The translations under genes and the position numbers were made by a program. Below the pieces are notes generated by a model. It searched no databases, was not told where the DNA came from, and saw only the letters and a list, made by a program, of their open reading frames with translations. Below, piece by piece: positions 11,950-24,341 of a stretch of DNA of 64,000 nt; the stretch's first letter is position 1, and each line of letters starts with the position of its first letter. The DNA is from Spisula solida (Eukaryota > Mollusca > Bivalvia > Venerida > Mactridae). The stretch spans positions 46,541,822 to 46,605,821 of the forward strand of contig OX365955.1 of assembly GCA_947247005.1 (NCBI GenBank), in the 5' to 3' direction.

Positions 11950-13705
11950 ATCCCACCAAAGCTTACGTAGCTCCGCCTCAAAACCTCAAAACATGCTCAG
12001 GATAACATGCTTGAAATATGCTACCGGTATTCCTGTAAATGGCGATTTGAGTACAATGCTTCGAAATGTGGTAATATTGTGTTTAACGAGTCTCGTCAAT
12101 GTGGAACTGAAAGACAGTGGAAACGTGGAAATGAGATTTTAAATGAAGTAGATTCTAACACTCACCTCGGAATCATTTGTGACAAATATATGTCTACAGG
12201 GAAATCACTTCAAGAAGCCACGACAAAATTGAGAGGGGCCTCGTTAAGTGTCATCCAAAGTGGGCTACATGAAAATGGACTCAATCCGCAAACGTTAAAG
12301 ACTGTGTATAATTCGGTAGTGATTCCTAAGGCAACCTATGGTTGTGAATTATGGAATAACTATTCAAATACTGATTTTAACAGATTGGAAGTTGCGCATA
12401 GGTTCTGTTTAAAGAATGTGCAGACACTCAAAAGCAGTTCCAGTACCGATTTTACGCTGTGTGCCTTAAATGTTGATACAATGCAAAACATTGTCGGGTA
12501 CAAGAAACTTCAGTTTTTGGGTCAATTGTGTAGACTGCCATCTCAATTTCTTGCAAAGAAAATGTTCATATGCCGCCTTGTATCTTACGTGAATTCGGCG
12601 AACAGTATATCGGATTTATCCCGGATGTGTTTAAAATCTTACAAAAGTACAATCTGCAGTATGTTTTGTATGATTACATAGACAGTGGTATTTTTCTGCA
12701 AAAGATAGCTGGAAAAAATGTCTTACCAGATCTGTGCTACACCAAAATAGACAAAATCGGTATGAAAATCTTTCATTGTCATGCATGAGTTTAACAGACG
12801 TTTTTGAACCAGACGCTCCGTGCCATTTATGGACGTTATCCAGAAAAGACCCAGAGTTAGCTTCCATCTGTGTGACGGCGGTGCAAATGTTAAGTTTTTG
12901 ATATCACGATCTTATGTTAAGAAGTGCAAGAATTGTGATCTTTACATTGACAATGACTTGAACCATGCACTCTGGTTTTGTAGAAAACATGAATATGCAA
13001 GACAGAAACTTATTATTGAAATATTTGATAGTATGAGTGTATCTAGATTCATTCGATTTCAAGGGTTATCAATCGATGAACAGTCATCTGCAGTTTTGTT
13101 GTTAGCCGTCGAGGCGACAGATAAAATGTTCAGCCATTGGCGTATGTTGAGACTTATTTGTTCAATGTATCACTAGTTTGATATCTATCTGTGAGCATTA
13201 AACCTGGCTCTATTGGTGTATCATAATATATTAAAGCTGCTCATATAAACGGTATAATTCTGGTTTGATTACTTTCGACGTTTCGCCAAATCAAATCCAA
13301 AATAGCTCGGAATTTCACTGACCGAGCCAAATTCGACGTATAATGTTACAATATTTATCAAATGTGAATGACCCATTTTCAATGTTATGATAAATTGTAT
13401 GATTGTAAAAGATCTAAAGACAATGCCGTTCTTATGACGCTGATGTGCTCCTGGCCCAAAGAACTGCCTAAGTATGGATCGTAGTCACATTATACTACTG
13501 TCAGCCAATTATAATTAAACTGTGTTGTACAGGCACGTAAGTTACTGTGTGTATATATGCTAAATTGGATATATGTTTGTATCTTTATTGTAGAAATTCT
13601 GTATAATAGTGTTAATTTTTTGTTGTAAATCTTTAATGCTGCTGCATTGTTGTACATTATGTTATACTCTTCATATATTTGGAGGAATAAAAGTATCTAT
13701 CTATA
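11950..13705 (+). mobile_element. 5'-truncated LINE, C-terminal region and 3' UTR
   Basis: Same family as the LINE at 608-2268: NTHLGI, PKATYGCELWNN, the STDFTLCALNV block, IGFIPD, and a C-terminal cysteine/histidine cluster (CKNCDLYIDNDLNHALWFC) ending at 13176. Truncated just downstream of the catalytic RT motif. The frame shifts near 12590 and again near 12790, so it is inactive. The 3' UTR runs to AATAAAAGTATCTATCTAT near 13685-13705, a polyadenylation signal followed by a short TATC run, which I take as the true 3' end. Confidence 0.88.
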
Positions 13706-13869
13706 TATCGACAGGATACTTTGAATTGTTGTAAAAATATGTTGATATACAGTTCATGAATATTTTGTCAGTTTTGAGATTGCATTACCGGTACTGTAAA
13801 TATGTTAGCCTCGTAAAGACTTTACTTTCTTGCTTACTACATTTGTACTAATTTGTAGTAAGTCCTCAT

Positions 13870-14170
13870 TGTCAGTCCAGTTTACGTCATAGGCACATGG
13901 TTTCAACTGAGACTATTATCTATAGTCTCCGGTTTCAAATTATCTGAACAAAAATTACCGCAACGGATATAACGTCACAGGAATTGGTATCCATGTTTCC
14001 TGTGACGACAACTGTAGAAAAACTTGGTACCAGCTTACAAAATGGCATATCCGTTGCGGCTAAACATGGCCGCGACACAACCTTCTCTCTATATAGGGTA
14101 CACTCAGATAATTTTGACTCAGATAATTTGAAACTATGTGCCTATGGTTTACGTCTGAGATGTTTGGCGT
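13870..14170. repeat. Imperfect foldback (long hairpin) element
   Basis: Four blocks appear in order and recur inverted: ATAGGCACATGGTTTCAA, AAATTATCTGA, CCGCAACGGATAT and CGTCACAGGAA. The left arm is about 13885-13985 and the right arm about 13995-14160. This is consistent with a decayed MITE or foldback. It lies between the LINE and the C1q gene. Confidence 0.65.
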
Positions 14171-14485
14171 CATGTAGTATATGGTTTGGATTTGAGAGAA
14201 GCATGCCTGTCAATGAGTGATGCAAGTCCATGGGTATAACCGCAACAAGTATATCAACATCTTTTTGAATTCATTGACATTCATTTCTGAAATACATGTT
14301 TTTCTCCTAGGTGCATGTTTAGCTGCGCATGTTTGGCTGTTGATCGCTATATTGACCTTGTTTATATATACTAATATAAAACTACCACAGAAATGCACAT
14401 ACAAATCACCTTACGTGCTCCAACTCTATAATTGTAACCAAATAAGGTAACAAGTGTTTGATAAGATCAACGCAATTAGTGTGCC

Positions 14486-14492
14486 TATAAAA
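14486..14492 (+). promoter_or_regulatory. Candidate TATA box of the C1q gene
   Basis: TATAAAA lies 43 bases upstream of the first ATG at 14535, a spacing that would leave a short 5' UTR. Only position and sequence support it. Confidence 0.4.
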
Positions 14493-14534
14493 CTGTGACT
14501 TTAAGCACTTTAACAAACTAAACCTACTACTAAC

Positions 14535-17500
14535 ATGATGGTCGTTCTATTAACCATCATTTTCTCCGCAGTACTTCCATGTGTCTGCTTTGGGAGATCT
14601 GATTCCGTGACTGAAGAACTTTTGGAACGAATCAAAGCACTTGAAGCAAAAAGTAAGAATTGATATTTATTTGTCGTACTTAAATCGACCATATGTAGTT
14701 AGTAATTCATAAAGTTAAGTAAATCGTTCTTGGCTACGTACGTTTAAACAAGGCGTTCTAAATAGTTTAAAATCTTACATCCTTGAGCAGGATTCTATGG
14801 TCAAAGTGAAGACCAAGCAAGAAAGACATGACGGCCCTACATCGCTCGCCTGAGCACCATTGTCCATTCAACAAGATGTCTGACCAAAAAGATAATATTA
14901 AGTCCGACAGGGAAGGAAGCACTCAACTTAACCAGCCAAGCACATAAAACATACCAACTTGAATTGAAACAGAACGTACAGGCTATAAACCATAGCGTTG
15001 CCAGTTCTCATAGAATTGCGTTTAATATTGCACCATGGGGGGAAAGACTAAGGGTCGGGTCAAAAGACATGAATATGCAGCAGTTAGGCCGGCTTCGTCA
15101 ACAAGAAGTTATTCACGCAATGGTCTATGTCATATCGTCATTTCCGGTGACCTTCAAGTGCACTGTTTGCATGTTCGACTACTTGAACTCACTTTCGCAT
15201 GGTACGTGGTGTATGGATAGTTGGCGTTTATCCCATGGCTTAGGGTTAAGGGCATTCGGAGCACCTCGTACAATTCTGCTGTAGAACCATTTTATTATTT
15301 TATCTGGCGACGTCAGGAAGCGATAAATGCCGTACGGACCGTTCCGATTGGGTTAAGGGCTAAGTGTATAATATCTATGATACGCAATCTAGGGACCATA
15401 TGAATTTCAATAAAAGCCTGTAACCATGTCATGTGTGGTAAGGGGAGGTATCTTGGTAGATTCTTACCACTGGGGTTACACCAATCACAAACATGTAGGC
15501 CTAACACAGTGATATTTAATAATGTTCTTAAAAATATCTTTGATGGCTTCAGATGCTGTGCAGATTTCTAAAATAGAACACCTTGAGCATCACTCTTCAA
15601 GTATACATGGTGAGATACAGAAACTCCATGAAACCAACGCAGTTCTGCAGCATGAAGTTGCTATGGCAAAAGTTGAACACAATAACAAAAACGACAGAAT
15701 AGCGAGTCTTGAGAATAGAAGTGAAGAGTTGATGATACATAGAAAAACTGACCAAAATATCATCAGAAAACTTCAAAGCAAGGTGATCATCTTACAGCAA
15801 AATGAAAACAGTCTGGAAAGGAAGATTTATGAAATGGACACTCTTTTAGACAGTTATCAACAGGAAATTGAAACTTTAAATCTTAAAAGGCAGTATCAGA
15901 ACGAAGCAGAGGTGGCTGAGGAAGATGAACAATCCACTCCTAAAAGAACAGTTAGTAGTAGTGACATTCAAAATGTTTTTTTCAATGGAATCATAAGAAA
16001 GGATAACCATGATTATTTAAATGAAACAAGGAAGAAACCGAAAAGCGATTCACCAAATGGGGGAGTTTCAGACAAGCTACTGATAAGCGGAAGTAGCAAA
16101 TAAGAGGTATAGAAGTTATACTACGCTTCGCTCACAACAGAGATTAACATAGAGTTTAAGAAGGTTTCAAAGTATTACGGCTGGTCTGTTGTTAAATTAT
16201 AATTAAATAATTAATTAACAGGGAAGGATTCTACAGGTGGAAGGAAGATTTAAAATTACAGATATTATATATAACACAATTAATACATTATATTAAGCCT
16301 TAAGCATAAACTGCTTAATATTTTCAATGGTATAATTTAGGCTGAACTGTTATGACAATCAGCATTTTGTGGGTTAAATCTATAGTTGTTTCATTTATAC
16401 GTAATTCAGTATAGTTATTTAATATACAAGCTTTATATTAGGAAGTGATAAACATTGCAATCACAGCGAAGTACAAATGTCCTGTTGGAAAAGAGGGCCT
16501 CATAATACATCAGCTAACGTCTTGCAGCCATGTCCTCTGATTTTGTATCTGGCAATAAATTCAATACACAAAGGACATGTACTGAAATACTTGGACACCT
16601 TCAAAGGCAGATGATCTACCAGAACATTGATAAGCAAACAACTGCTTTCACAAATTGTACAACCTATGTGAGGAACATAGTCTTCAACTAGTGTTCCGAT
16701 ACGTCCAAGACTTAGCCATTCACTACATTTGAATCAGGCAGGTCTTCAGTCTTCATGAAGAGATCACACCTATCTCCCCAAACCTTGCTGTAACAGTGGA
16801 TAGACAACGTCCAACACATTAGTCTGGAACTGAATATATTGCAATCGAACGAAGGAGACAATATCACGGGCTGACAACCCAACCTGGAGGGAGCAGCATC
16901 TCTGGAGAGTAACCTGCCTCCGGGTTTGGATGAAGAGTGCAAGTTGACAGCTAGGAGGAATAGGAATATATGAATATATGACTTCTTCAAATCTTCATAC
17001 ATGTATTGTAGCAAATTCATTATGTGTACATGGAAAGCAGTGAGAAGAAATGGCATAGAAGAAATTTGAAGGCGAACTGGGAATCACCGGGTCAGTCTGC
17101 CCACATGATAGCATAGTCACACTACATCAATAGAAATAAATGCATTATACATATGTAAATGTATTAAAAGGTTATACTGAAAGTATTCTATTAAGTTCAA
17201 GGGTAGCTGTATATCCGTTTAAGTATTGCTTCTTCATAGCTTATACATTTAAGGGCATCATGAATCAAAAGGTTGAACTTGACAATGATTACTGTGAGGT
17301 TTAAGATTGTTCTATGAGTATTTAATAATACATACTATAGTGAAACACTACTGATACGAATATCGCTTTGTACATAAATTTGTACACTATATATAAATAC
17401 GTTTAAGAAGATTCATTAGATTTTAAACGTGATGTACATCCTGTCATATTTGAATCCTAATTAAAATACTCAGTAGATACTAAACACAAACACAAATAAC

Positions 17501-18899
17501 GATTTTGTTTTACTTAAGATGCGTAAACTATCATATTAAAAGCATGTATTCTAGTTTATCAGATCACATTAATTAGATCTACATGTATTCTACTATCAAA
17601 CCCCCAGACACATTACAAAGGAGAATTTACAATAGTAAGTAATGTATATTAAAGTTCACCTTTTCTAAAACTGAATTATAGCATAAAAACGGTGGTTTTG
17701 CCCATACGTTAACGGGACAAAAACCATGCGTAAACATAAAGATTCACGCGCTGTTAACGTCCAGTTTTACGTATGCTCATTTCAGGGCCGCACCGGCGAC
17801 TATAAAGGTTGTACAGCTTCATATGAACAGTTATTCCCATTTTATGTCTAAGTACTAATAAGTACTAATTAGTTTTCTATAATATTTAAACTATACATTT
17901 AAACAAACCCGCAGTATCCATGTTTTCTTGGTATTTGTCGATACCGGAAGTCGACGTGCATAACAATAACTGGTATGACGTAACGTTTGTTTTCGCGACG
18001 TCGTCACAAAATCTCCCGCCAAAATATCATTATTTTGAAACACAAACGCATTAATTGATGTTTTGTATGCTATAATAGCGTTTACGCATGTTTTTTCGCT
18101 TTATAACATATGCCGAGTCCCTCGGGAGTGTTGGTGCCCTCGCCCTGGCGGGCTTGGGCACCAACCGTCCCTCGGGACTCTGCAGATGTTATAGCCCGAA
18201 AAAGCATGCGTTAACCCTACAGTGTTAATTAGTTTATTCTGCAAAAAAACCTTAATTCATTAATTAGATAAGGTCAGTTAATTGAATACTCCACATTCTC
18301 CTACTATAATTCAATGTAAACCTGCTATACACAGAGATAGCCAGCATCAGGAGTATACCTCTTATTTGACAAGGGCGGTGCAGAGATAACTCTGCTGGAT
18401 TATTTGGAAACTCCCCCATTGGTCGGAGAAATCAGACATTTTTTCACCAGTAACAGAAATTGTGAAAACCAAACGTCAGCAAACTATTACAAAAAGACAG
18501 TCACCAGATGATATAGCGTTTCACGCTATTCTCAGTCCAAGTTTAGTGACACATATAGGCACAAACCAATATATTAAATTTGACCAGATACTTCTCAATC
18601 TCGGTAGAGGATACCATAACCAACTCGGTGTTTTCATTGCTCCAAAAACTGGTGTATACTTAATATCCCTCTCTGTGGCAGCACCACGGCATACGGAAAT
18701 GACTGCTGATATAATGAAAGATGGATCTCGACTTGCAGGGGTGTTAGGAAGATCTGAAGAATTTTATTACCAGAGTGCTGTTACCTTGGTTACACATATG
18801 GATGCTGGAAGTGAATTATGGGTTGAACATACTCATCCTGCTGATGGTACAATATGGGGCAACTCTTATACTAGTTTTTCAGGAGTTCTTATTTTCTGA
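14535..18899 (+). CDS. Secreted coiled-coil C1q-domain protein (three exons)
   Basis: Exon 1 (14535-14652) encodes a hydrophobic signal peptide (MMVVLLTIIFSAVLPCVCFG) and the start of a helix (EELLERIKALEAK). Exon 2 (from 15553, acceptor TTCAG) encodes a long heptad-type coiled coil (KIEHLEHH to ETLNLKRQ) and a polar linker. Exon 3 (from 18451 or 18457 to TGA at 18899) encodes a C1q globular domain, with DDIAFHAILSPS near its start, GVYLISLSVAAP inside and SFSGVLIF at the end. No collagen repeats are present. A GTAGCA donor at 16093 joins the frames and gives about 368 residues, but it is a weak site, and without splicing exon 2 reads into a stop at 16101. Such proteins act as recognition molecules in bivalve immunity. 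Whether all three exons form one gene is inferred from matching phases. Confidence 0.72.
16052..16113. repeat. Left arm of inverted repeat around C1q intron 2
   Basis: ATGGGGGAGTTTC and CAAATAAGAGGTATA recur inverted, in the same order, at 18354-18423. The arm overlaps the last coding bases, the putative donor and the stop of exon 2. Confidence 0.65.
16712..16870 (-). pseudogene. Possible C1GALT1-like galactosyltransferase remnant
   Basis: The minus-strand frame reads LMCWTLSI and then KVWGDRCDLFMKTEDLPDS. That order resembles the core 1 beta-1,3-galactosyltransferase (C1GALT1) N-terminal block, where a CW motif is followed by a tryptophan and RCD, then F-M and a short acidic stretch. The part between is shortened and no further homology is visible, so it would be a decayed or retrocopied fragment in C1q intron 2. 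The assignment is from memory of the motif and is weak. Confidence 0.22.
18078..18214. repeat. 137-bp nested hairpin
   Basis: The outer arms GCATGTTTTTTCGCTTTATA and the right-hand copy ending TAGCCCGAAAAAGCATGCG pair imperfectly. Inner arms are CCGAGTCCCTCGGG / CCCTCGGGACTC, and the centre is a third palindrome, GGTGCCC with GGGCACC. This GC-rich island inside AT-rich intron looks like a short palindromic repeat element. Confidence 0.7.
18354..18423. repeat. Right arm of inverted repeat around C1q intron 2
   Basis: Contains TATACCTCTTATTTG and GAAACTCCCCCATTGGT, the inverted counterparts of the end of exon 2. It ends 27 bases before the C1q-domain exon. Confidence 0.65.
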
Positions 18900-18937
18900 C
18901 GCTTAAACTTGATGACCAGTGTTTCGCATTGTTCGTA

Positions 18938-18943
18938 AATAAA
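18938..18943 (+). terminator. Polyadenylation signal of the C1q gene
   Basis: AATAAA occurs 38 bases after the TGA stop, followed by a T/A-rich stretch, as expected for a short 3' UTR. Confidence 0.5.
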
Positions 18944-19420
18944 TAATTATTGCAGGTTGATTCTTGCAGGGCGATATATCTAGTGTTGATAATGTGTTGT
19001 TTGGTTTATTCAGGTTGTTTAACGCCGTTCTTCAACAATTTTTCAGCTGTTATATATCATGGCCAATTCACTAAACAAGTTTTACTGGACTGTATCTTAA
19101 TCAGTACTAACTTACCATTCCACAAGGAACCAACAACTTCTCCACATTTTGAGGAAAATTGTTGTCACATTTTTTATGGACGGGTATATGACTTACTGAT
19201 ATGAACGAGGAACCGAATCCGGTTCACCGGATTACAAATCACGCGTAGTACTTTTAAAACCACTGACCATGGTCGCGGTTTAATGATGTGTAAGCAATAT
19301 CAAACTATGAGAGCATTGTCATCACTAGTGGTGGAAAAAATGCTTTTAAAAAGACCAATATTGGTACATCTAGTTTGGTTTCAAAACCTGGACAGTGTAT
19401 AATGTTCATTCATGATATCA

Positions 19421-19550
19421 CAGGCCTAAGAAATTATCATCAAAACACACAGTTTTGTGATTATATATAGTAGCCTAATGAGAGTAATGACGGCCTGCAT
19501 GATGAGGAATTTCAAAACTCTGTATTTTGTGATATAATTTCTTAGGCCTG
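19421..19550. mobile_element. MITE, AGGCCTAAG family (copy 1)
   Basis: Ends CAGGCCTAAGAAATTAT and its inverted counterpart, with inner arms around ACAGAGTTTTG. The same element occurs at 56622-56745. About 130 bp, no coding content. Confidence 0.82.
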
Positions 19551-19559
19551 TACGTGGTG

Positions 19560-20771
19560 ATATACTATGGTCGAAGTTAAGAACCTTGACATATGTGTAG
19601 ACCGTATCTTAGTTAATATCAGCGATATTATTGCATTGAACAATGCACAATGAGACATCGCTTAATCATTGAGAAATTGACTGCTATATGAGGAATGTCT
19701 AGACTACGAGACTACCCATAAGTTGACATTCGTTAAGCATAATGTGTTGCGGCCGGTTGCATGACATGTGCTAAGCCTGTTGTGTCTGATACACTAAAAT
19801 GAATCACAAACTTATTATACGAAGAGAAAAATGAGCACACAGCACGTACTATGCTCATAATGTTTATAAACGTTTTTAGACAAGGAAGGGCTAGCCAGCA
19901 CTCAACTTAACAAGCACGAGCACAGAAAACATAAAAAAACACCCAAGGCACGATGCCCAACAGAACTTTCTGAACTAGTAAATTATCCGGTCGAAAAACT
20001 GAATGAACTATAATTTCAGCAATCAAAAAGGTGAATGCCCAAGCTGAATGCCCCATTACTCTCGAAGTCATTCAGAAAAAGACAGACCCCATTGCCGATC
20101 GAGGCAGATTTTTGTAAGAGTTATATGCGAACTTTATCTGGGACGACAGAATTGTCTCAGTAGCCTCCCTTGGTTTTCTTTCGCGCCATTTTCACATCAT
20201 CAGATCGGTCAAGGTCGGGAAGACTTGCGTGACTCGTGGAAACTCGTGAGTAAAATTTTGTCTACAAGGATGTGTGCGATTAAAATCTATATTTTATTTA
20301 ACGAAAAATAATTTCTAGAAAATTCATGTAAAAGATATATTCGATTCTAGTGACAATTTTGTTTGTGGCGTCTGAAATTGAACGGAGCTCAAACTGTGAC
20401 GTCCAATCAAAGCACTGAAAGTGTTGTTAGAAAGCAAACACAGGGAGACTGAAAATTATTTACTGCATTGAGATCTGGTAATTTGCATATAGATCTAGAT
20501 TTATAAATTGTATTTATGACAAACAATAAAACTTAAAAGCCCCTTTACAACTTAGAAGTTTTGCTTTAGGTCAAATGCCTCTATATGTAAATTAAGGGGA
20601 GGTAACTGTATCAAGAATTATGATGCAGTTATTGTCCTTTCCTTATCAGGATTTTCTTACAATCTCTCATTATCAGAGGTAATGACTTCAAACCCAACAC
20701 ACTATCAAAGAGATTTCAGACAAGAAAATGAAACTCCATTATATCATGCATTTTGATGGAGTTATTGCCCT
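19560..20771. other. Intergenic DNA with old repeat fragments
   Basis: It includes a diverged GGGAAGG...CAGCACTCAAC repeat near 19880 and the phrases GGGGAGGTAACTG and GTTATTGCCCTTTAAAG, which recur in other repeats of this window. No gene is recognised. Confidence 0.4.
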
Positions 20772-20924
20772 TTAAAGTCACATTATCTCTCCCAAACATT
20801 TTTTCCCGATCATCCAGTAAATAGACTAAACACAAAGAATTAGTATGTTTTTCACAAACGACCTATAATTGACGACAGAATGTCGGCTATATTATACGAA
20901 ATAGTATGCCAAAAATCACATTTA
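20772..20924 (+). mobile_element. MITE, 373-bp family, left half (copy 2)
   Basis: Matches the first part of the family at 34806-35203 and stops exactly where T1 begins. The right half resumes at 24081. The interruption shows that T1 inserted into an existing MITE. Confidence 0.88.
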
Positions 20925-23900
20925 CACTGATTTTCAATAACTAGGTCCAAATGGTAAGGAAAAAAACTAAAAATGCGACCTTCCCTTATTCAGTTTGAAC
21001 TTACCTTAAAAGTTTGATATATTATCCAGTAACAATGCCCGAAAATATTGAATGCAACACTTTCGTAGTTTTTATGTTATGATCATGCAAACACAGGTAG
21101 GTAGAAACCAATTCGAGTACTTGCAAAACCTCCGTTATCACAGCCCAATGATGTTAATTGCACACTAAATTGAAATACTATATCAAAAATATTGCTTAAC
21201 TCACTGTAATCGCAATTATAATGTATAGCGATTCAAAATGTGATCAGGTCTGAACGAAATGATCAAATAACAAGTTTGAATTCCTACCGATATATTTGCA
21301 CTAATCGTTTGGCTGTAAACTAAATAAATATGAGTATGTGCTTGCTTTAACTTTCACTGAAACAGACAATGCTTGATTGTGTGATCGCGCATCAACCCAA
21401 ATGCAACTTGTTCATCGTATATAGAATTCAAGTGAACCATTATTTTCGATCCATCTACCCATAATTTATAAAGTAGACCAAACATTAACAATCAACCAAA
21501 TAATAACGAAGGTTTTGTGTTATAATGGTTAAATACAAAAGAAGCAACATATTTTTAATCTAAAGAATTGTTTAATGTTCAGAACAAGGATGAACAAGTA
21601 CAACAATGAATAACATGCATTTACAATAAATATTTAGTGCTATCATATTAAAAAGTTGAAGAAAACTTATTTCAAAGTCATACCTGAAATGTCAGCAATT
21701 AATCAGGACAACACTTAAAAGTTAAACTGGCAAACGTAAACAAACATAAAACACGTTTCTAGGATGTTTCTGATTTCAATTTACCACAAAACACGTAATG
21801 ATATCATTTTCATAATGCAACATACTTATAACATGGAGACAGACGGTAAAATAACAATGATAACGAAGGTTTTCTGAGAATCAGAATATAACATGTTAAC
21901 AATTATTTTCGGAACATTGGCAAGTATCTGAGTTGTAAGTACATTAATAAGCATGCTGAAATGTACAAGAGACACTTTGTAACAAAACTTAAACATAATA
22001 CCAAACAGGCTTATTGAAAACGTCAACACCAACAACCTGGCTGATAACGAAGGTTTAGTGACATCAGAACTTTTCAGTATACACCGCATACATGTTCAAA
22101 GTACACTATTTGTCACTACCACTACTTTTTAACAATGACTTTGACTTTCGAGTAGCCCTTGGTGCATCTACTGTTATCAATATTTAACAAGACTTTCGTC
22201 AAACTATGTCGTTATGTCTAGGTCAATAGAAAAACTGCGTATTTGTTTTCATAAAATTCACTTCATGCTTTTCATCGTCTTGATTAACAATGTTATCAAT
22301 AAACAAGCTATCTTTGCACACAGCAGTAACATGATCACCAACTGCATATTTTGTTTCAACCACAATGCCGTTTTCCCTTTCTTCCTGTACTTTGCTAACG
22401 TCTTCATATCTGTCATTTTCAGCTTTTTCTGTTTTGCTTGTTTCTCATTTTTCACCTTCTTTCTGGCAGTTTAGAGGAACGTACATAATGACGGCACTTT
22501 CTCTCTCGTTCCAGTCATAGGTAGTCTTCATTGTTTTGCTCTTTCAGGCGCTTACAATATACCATTTGGATTTCAGCATTACTCTTAGTCATAGTAATAA
22601 AAACGCATATCATAAATTAAACTTTCGTTATCTTTATGAAACCTTCGTTATCGTAATTATAAACCAAATCGTAAGGCTGAAATTATAGCAATGCACTATA
22701 AAACTTAACACATGATATAAGTCATGCAATAGCAATACTTAGGTTGATATTGCGTATGTATAATAGGATAACTGTTCTAACAATCAATTGCAGAACACGA
22801 AGACTATTATATATTTTACCGTAGCCCGGTTTGCTCTTCAACGAATAATAACAGAACACATTGCGAATAAGGTAATGGTACCAATTTCATACCCATGTAA
22901 CAGACTTTTAAATGCAATGAAGTAAAATGTGTACATACACCTTATAATATAACGTTTCTCACCAAATGCAGTGATATAACCTTCGTTATCGCAGGATAAC
23001 GAAGGTTTCATAGATTTAGACACAAATGTTATACAAAAAGGAAGCCGTACTCTCTTATGTAAATGTATGTCTTAGAAAAAACGTTACATTGTGCGAATAA
23101 TATCATAGTTAGATACTATCTCAGTCAATCTGATTGAACAAAAATTTTCGTTGGAAAGTAAGGTAAAAATACTCACAGCTCTATTTGGAAATACAAGCAA
23201 AGTTTTACGACATCTCTCGGAGATTTCGCATTCAAGTAAGTCTACACTTCAATTAGGCCTGACAAAAAGTCATATAATTGTAATCTTCTGCGTTTTTAGC
23301 GTTAGTTTCGAATTTTGGCAACGAAAGTTTAAATCACGAAGGTTTAAACGGTGTACAAAACTAAAATTAGTTTAATGTATAACACTGTATTAAACATAAA
23401 TTTCGTTTTTATTACATCAAGATGATATATCTGGTTTTGTAAATAGCCTATCAGGAGTCAGCTTTAGTATTAATGTGCATCTTTTATGATCACGAAAGTT
23501 TTACGCTATTACTTTTGAGTAAAGGTTAATATTTTATGATGCACGGTGTTCGTGATTTAATAAATAATGCGTATATGCCTGCGTTCCTATAGTCTTATTT
23601 AGTCTTTTGTGGTATACATAATGATGTTTCATTTGTAATAAACAAGTTATTTCTTAGTTTGCTACACTATATTAATTGGCAATAACGAAGGTTTTTTAAA
23701 ATTGAAAAACTTGGCGACACATGAAACGCATTAAAATTTGACACTATAATTGGCAATGGACATTAGATTGCCTCATGTGTTATTGAAAGGAAGGTTTGAG
23801 CTTGATGTTAAAACAAAAAATACCGTCTCCAATGAGTTACCCGTAAAACGAAAACGTTGTTTAATTAGGTATTTTGAGTCGGCGACAATAACGAAGGTTT

Positions 23901-24080
23901 AAATTTTGATAGATGTTTTGAAAATTTGAACTTTTTATGGACGATGGAAGAGACTATTTTATCGCAGTGTTTGGGCTGATGTAATAACCTTCTGTAGAGA
24001 CATATTTTTTAGGTTTCTAGCGGTTTGTTTGTTAATAAAACAACGGAACATGGCATGGACCTAGTTATTGAAAATCAGTG
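20925..24080. mobile_element. T1: 3156-bp DNA transposon with TTA target duplication and internal motif array
   Basis: 25-bp perfect TIRs begin CACTGATTTTCAATAACTAG (20925-20949, inverted at 24056-24080). The flanking MITE is duplicated for three bases, TTA, on each side; intact paralogues at 2802-3174 and 34806-35203 show the empty site. Inside, the motif ATAACGAAGGTTT or its complement occurs at about 21502, 21859, 22043, 22639, 22978, 22995, 23681 and 23887, with weaker versions near 21126, 23320, 23333 and 23488. No transposase is intact. A 3-bp duplication with CACTG ends and subterminal repeats fits CACTA/EnSpm; TTA would also suit PIF/Harbinger. Confidence 0.88.
22223..22443 (-). pseudogene. 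Fragment of transposon protein with small beta-barrel-like module (inside T1)
   Basis: The minus frame of about 73 codons, bounded by stops and lacking a good start, reads through YAVGDHVTAVCKDSLFIDNI and ends HEVNFMKTNTQFFY. The spacing VGDxV, then an acidic turn, VxFM and an aromatic end resembles the SH3/Tudor-like barrel seen in some animal transposon proteins. It could be a leftover exon of the autonomous element. Function is inferred from pattern only. Confidence 0.35.
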
Positions 24081-24341
24081 TTAGTAAAATGTATGAATGA
24101 CAAAATACTAATTTTGCAAGAGTTGCTTCCCTTAGAATTTAAAATATGCATTTATTATTAGTGTTTATATTTCGTTATTTTGTTTACAAACTAACTAGAG
24201 GCTCTATTTCGTTTTCTTTCATCTTATGGTGTTTTCCACCTTTGGGACTCAACTAAAGTGCTCAAAATGCATCATTTTGCAGACAAGTAGCCAAGTTATT
24301 GGTTTTTGAAAATAGCCATTTAAGCCGTAATGGGACTTTAA
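24081..24341 (+). mobile_element. MITE, 373-bp family, right half (copy 2)
   Basis: Begins with the duplicated TTA and continues the family sequence to its TGGGACTTTAA end. See the left half at 20772-20924. Confidence 0.88.
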
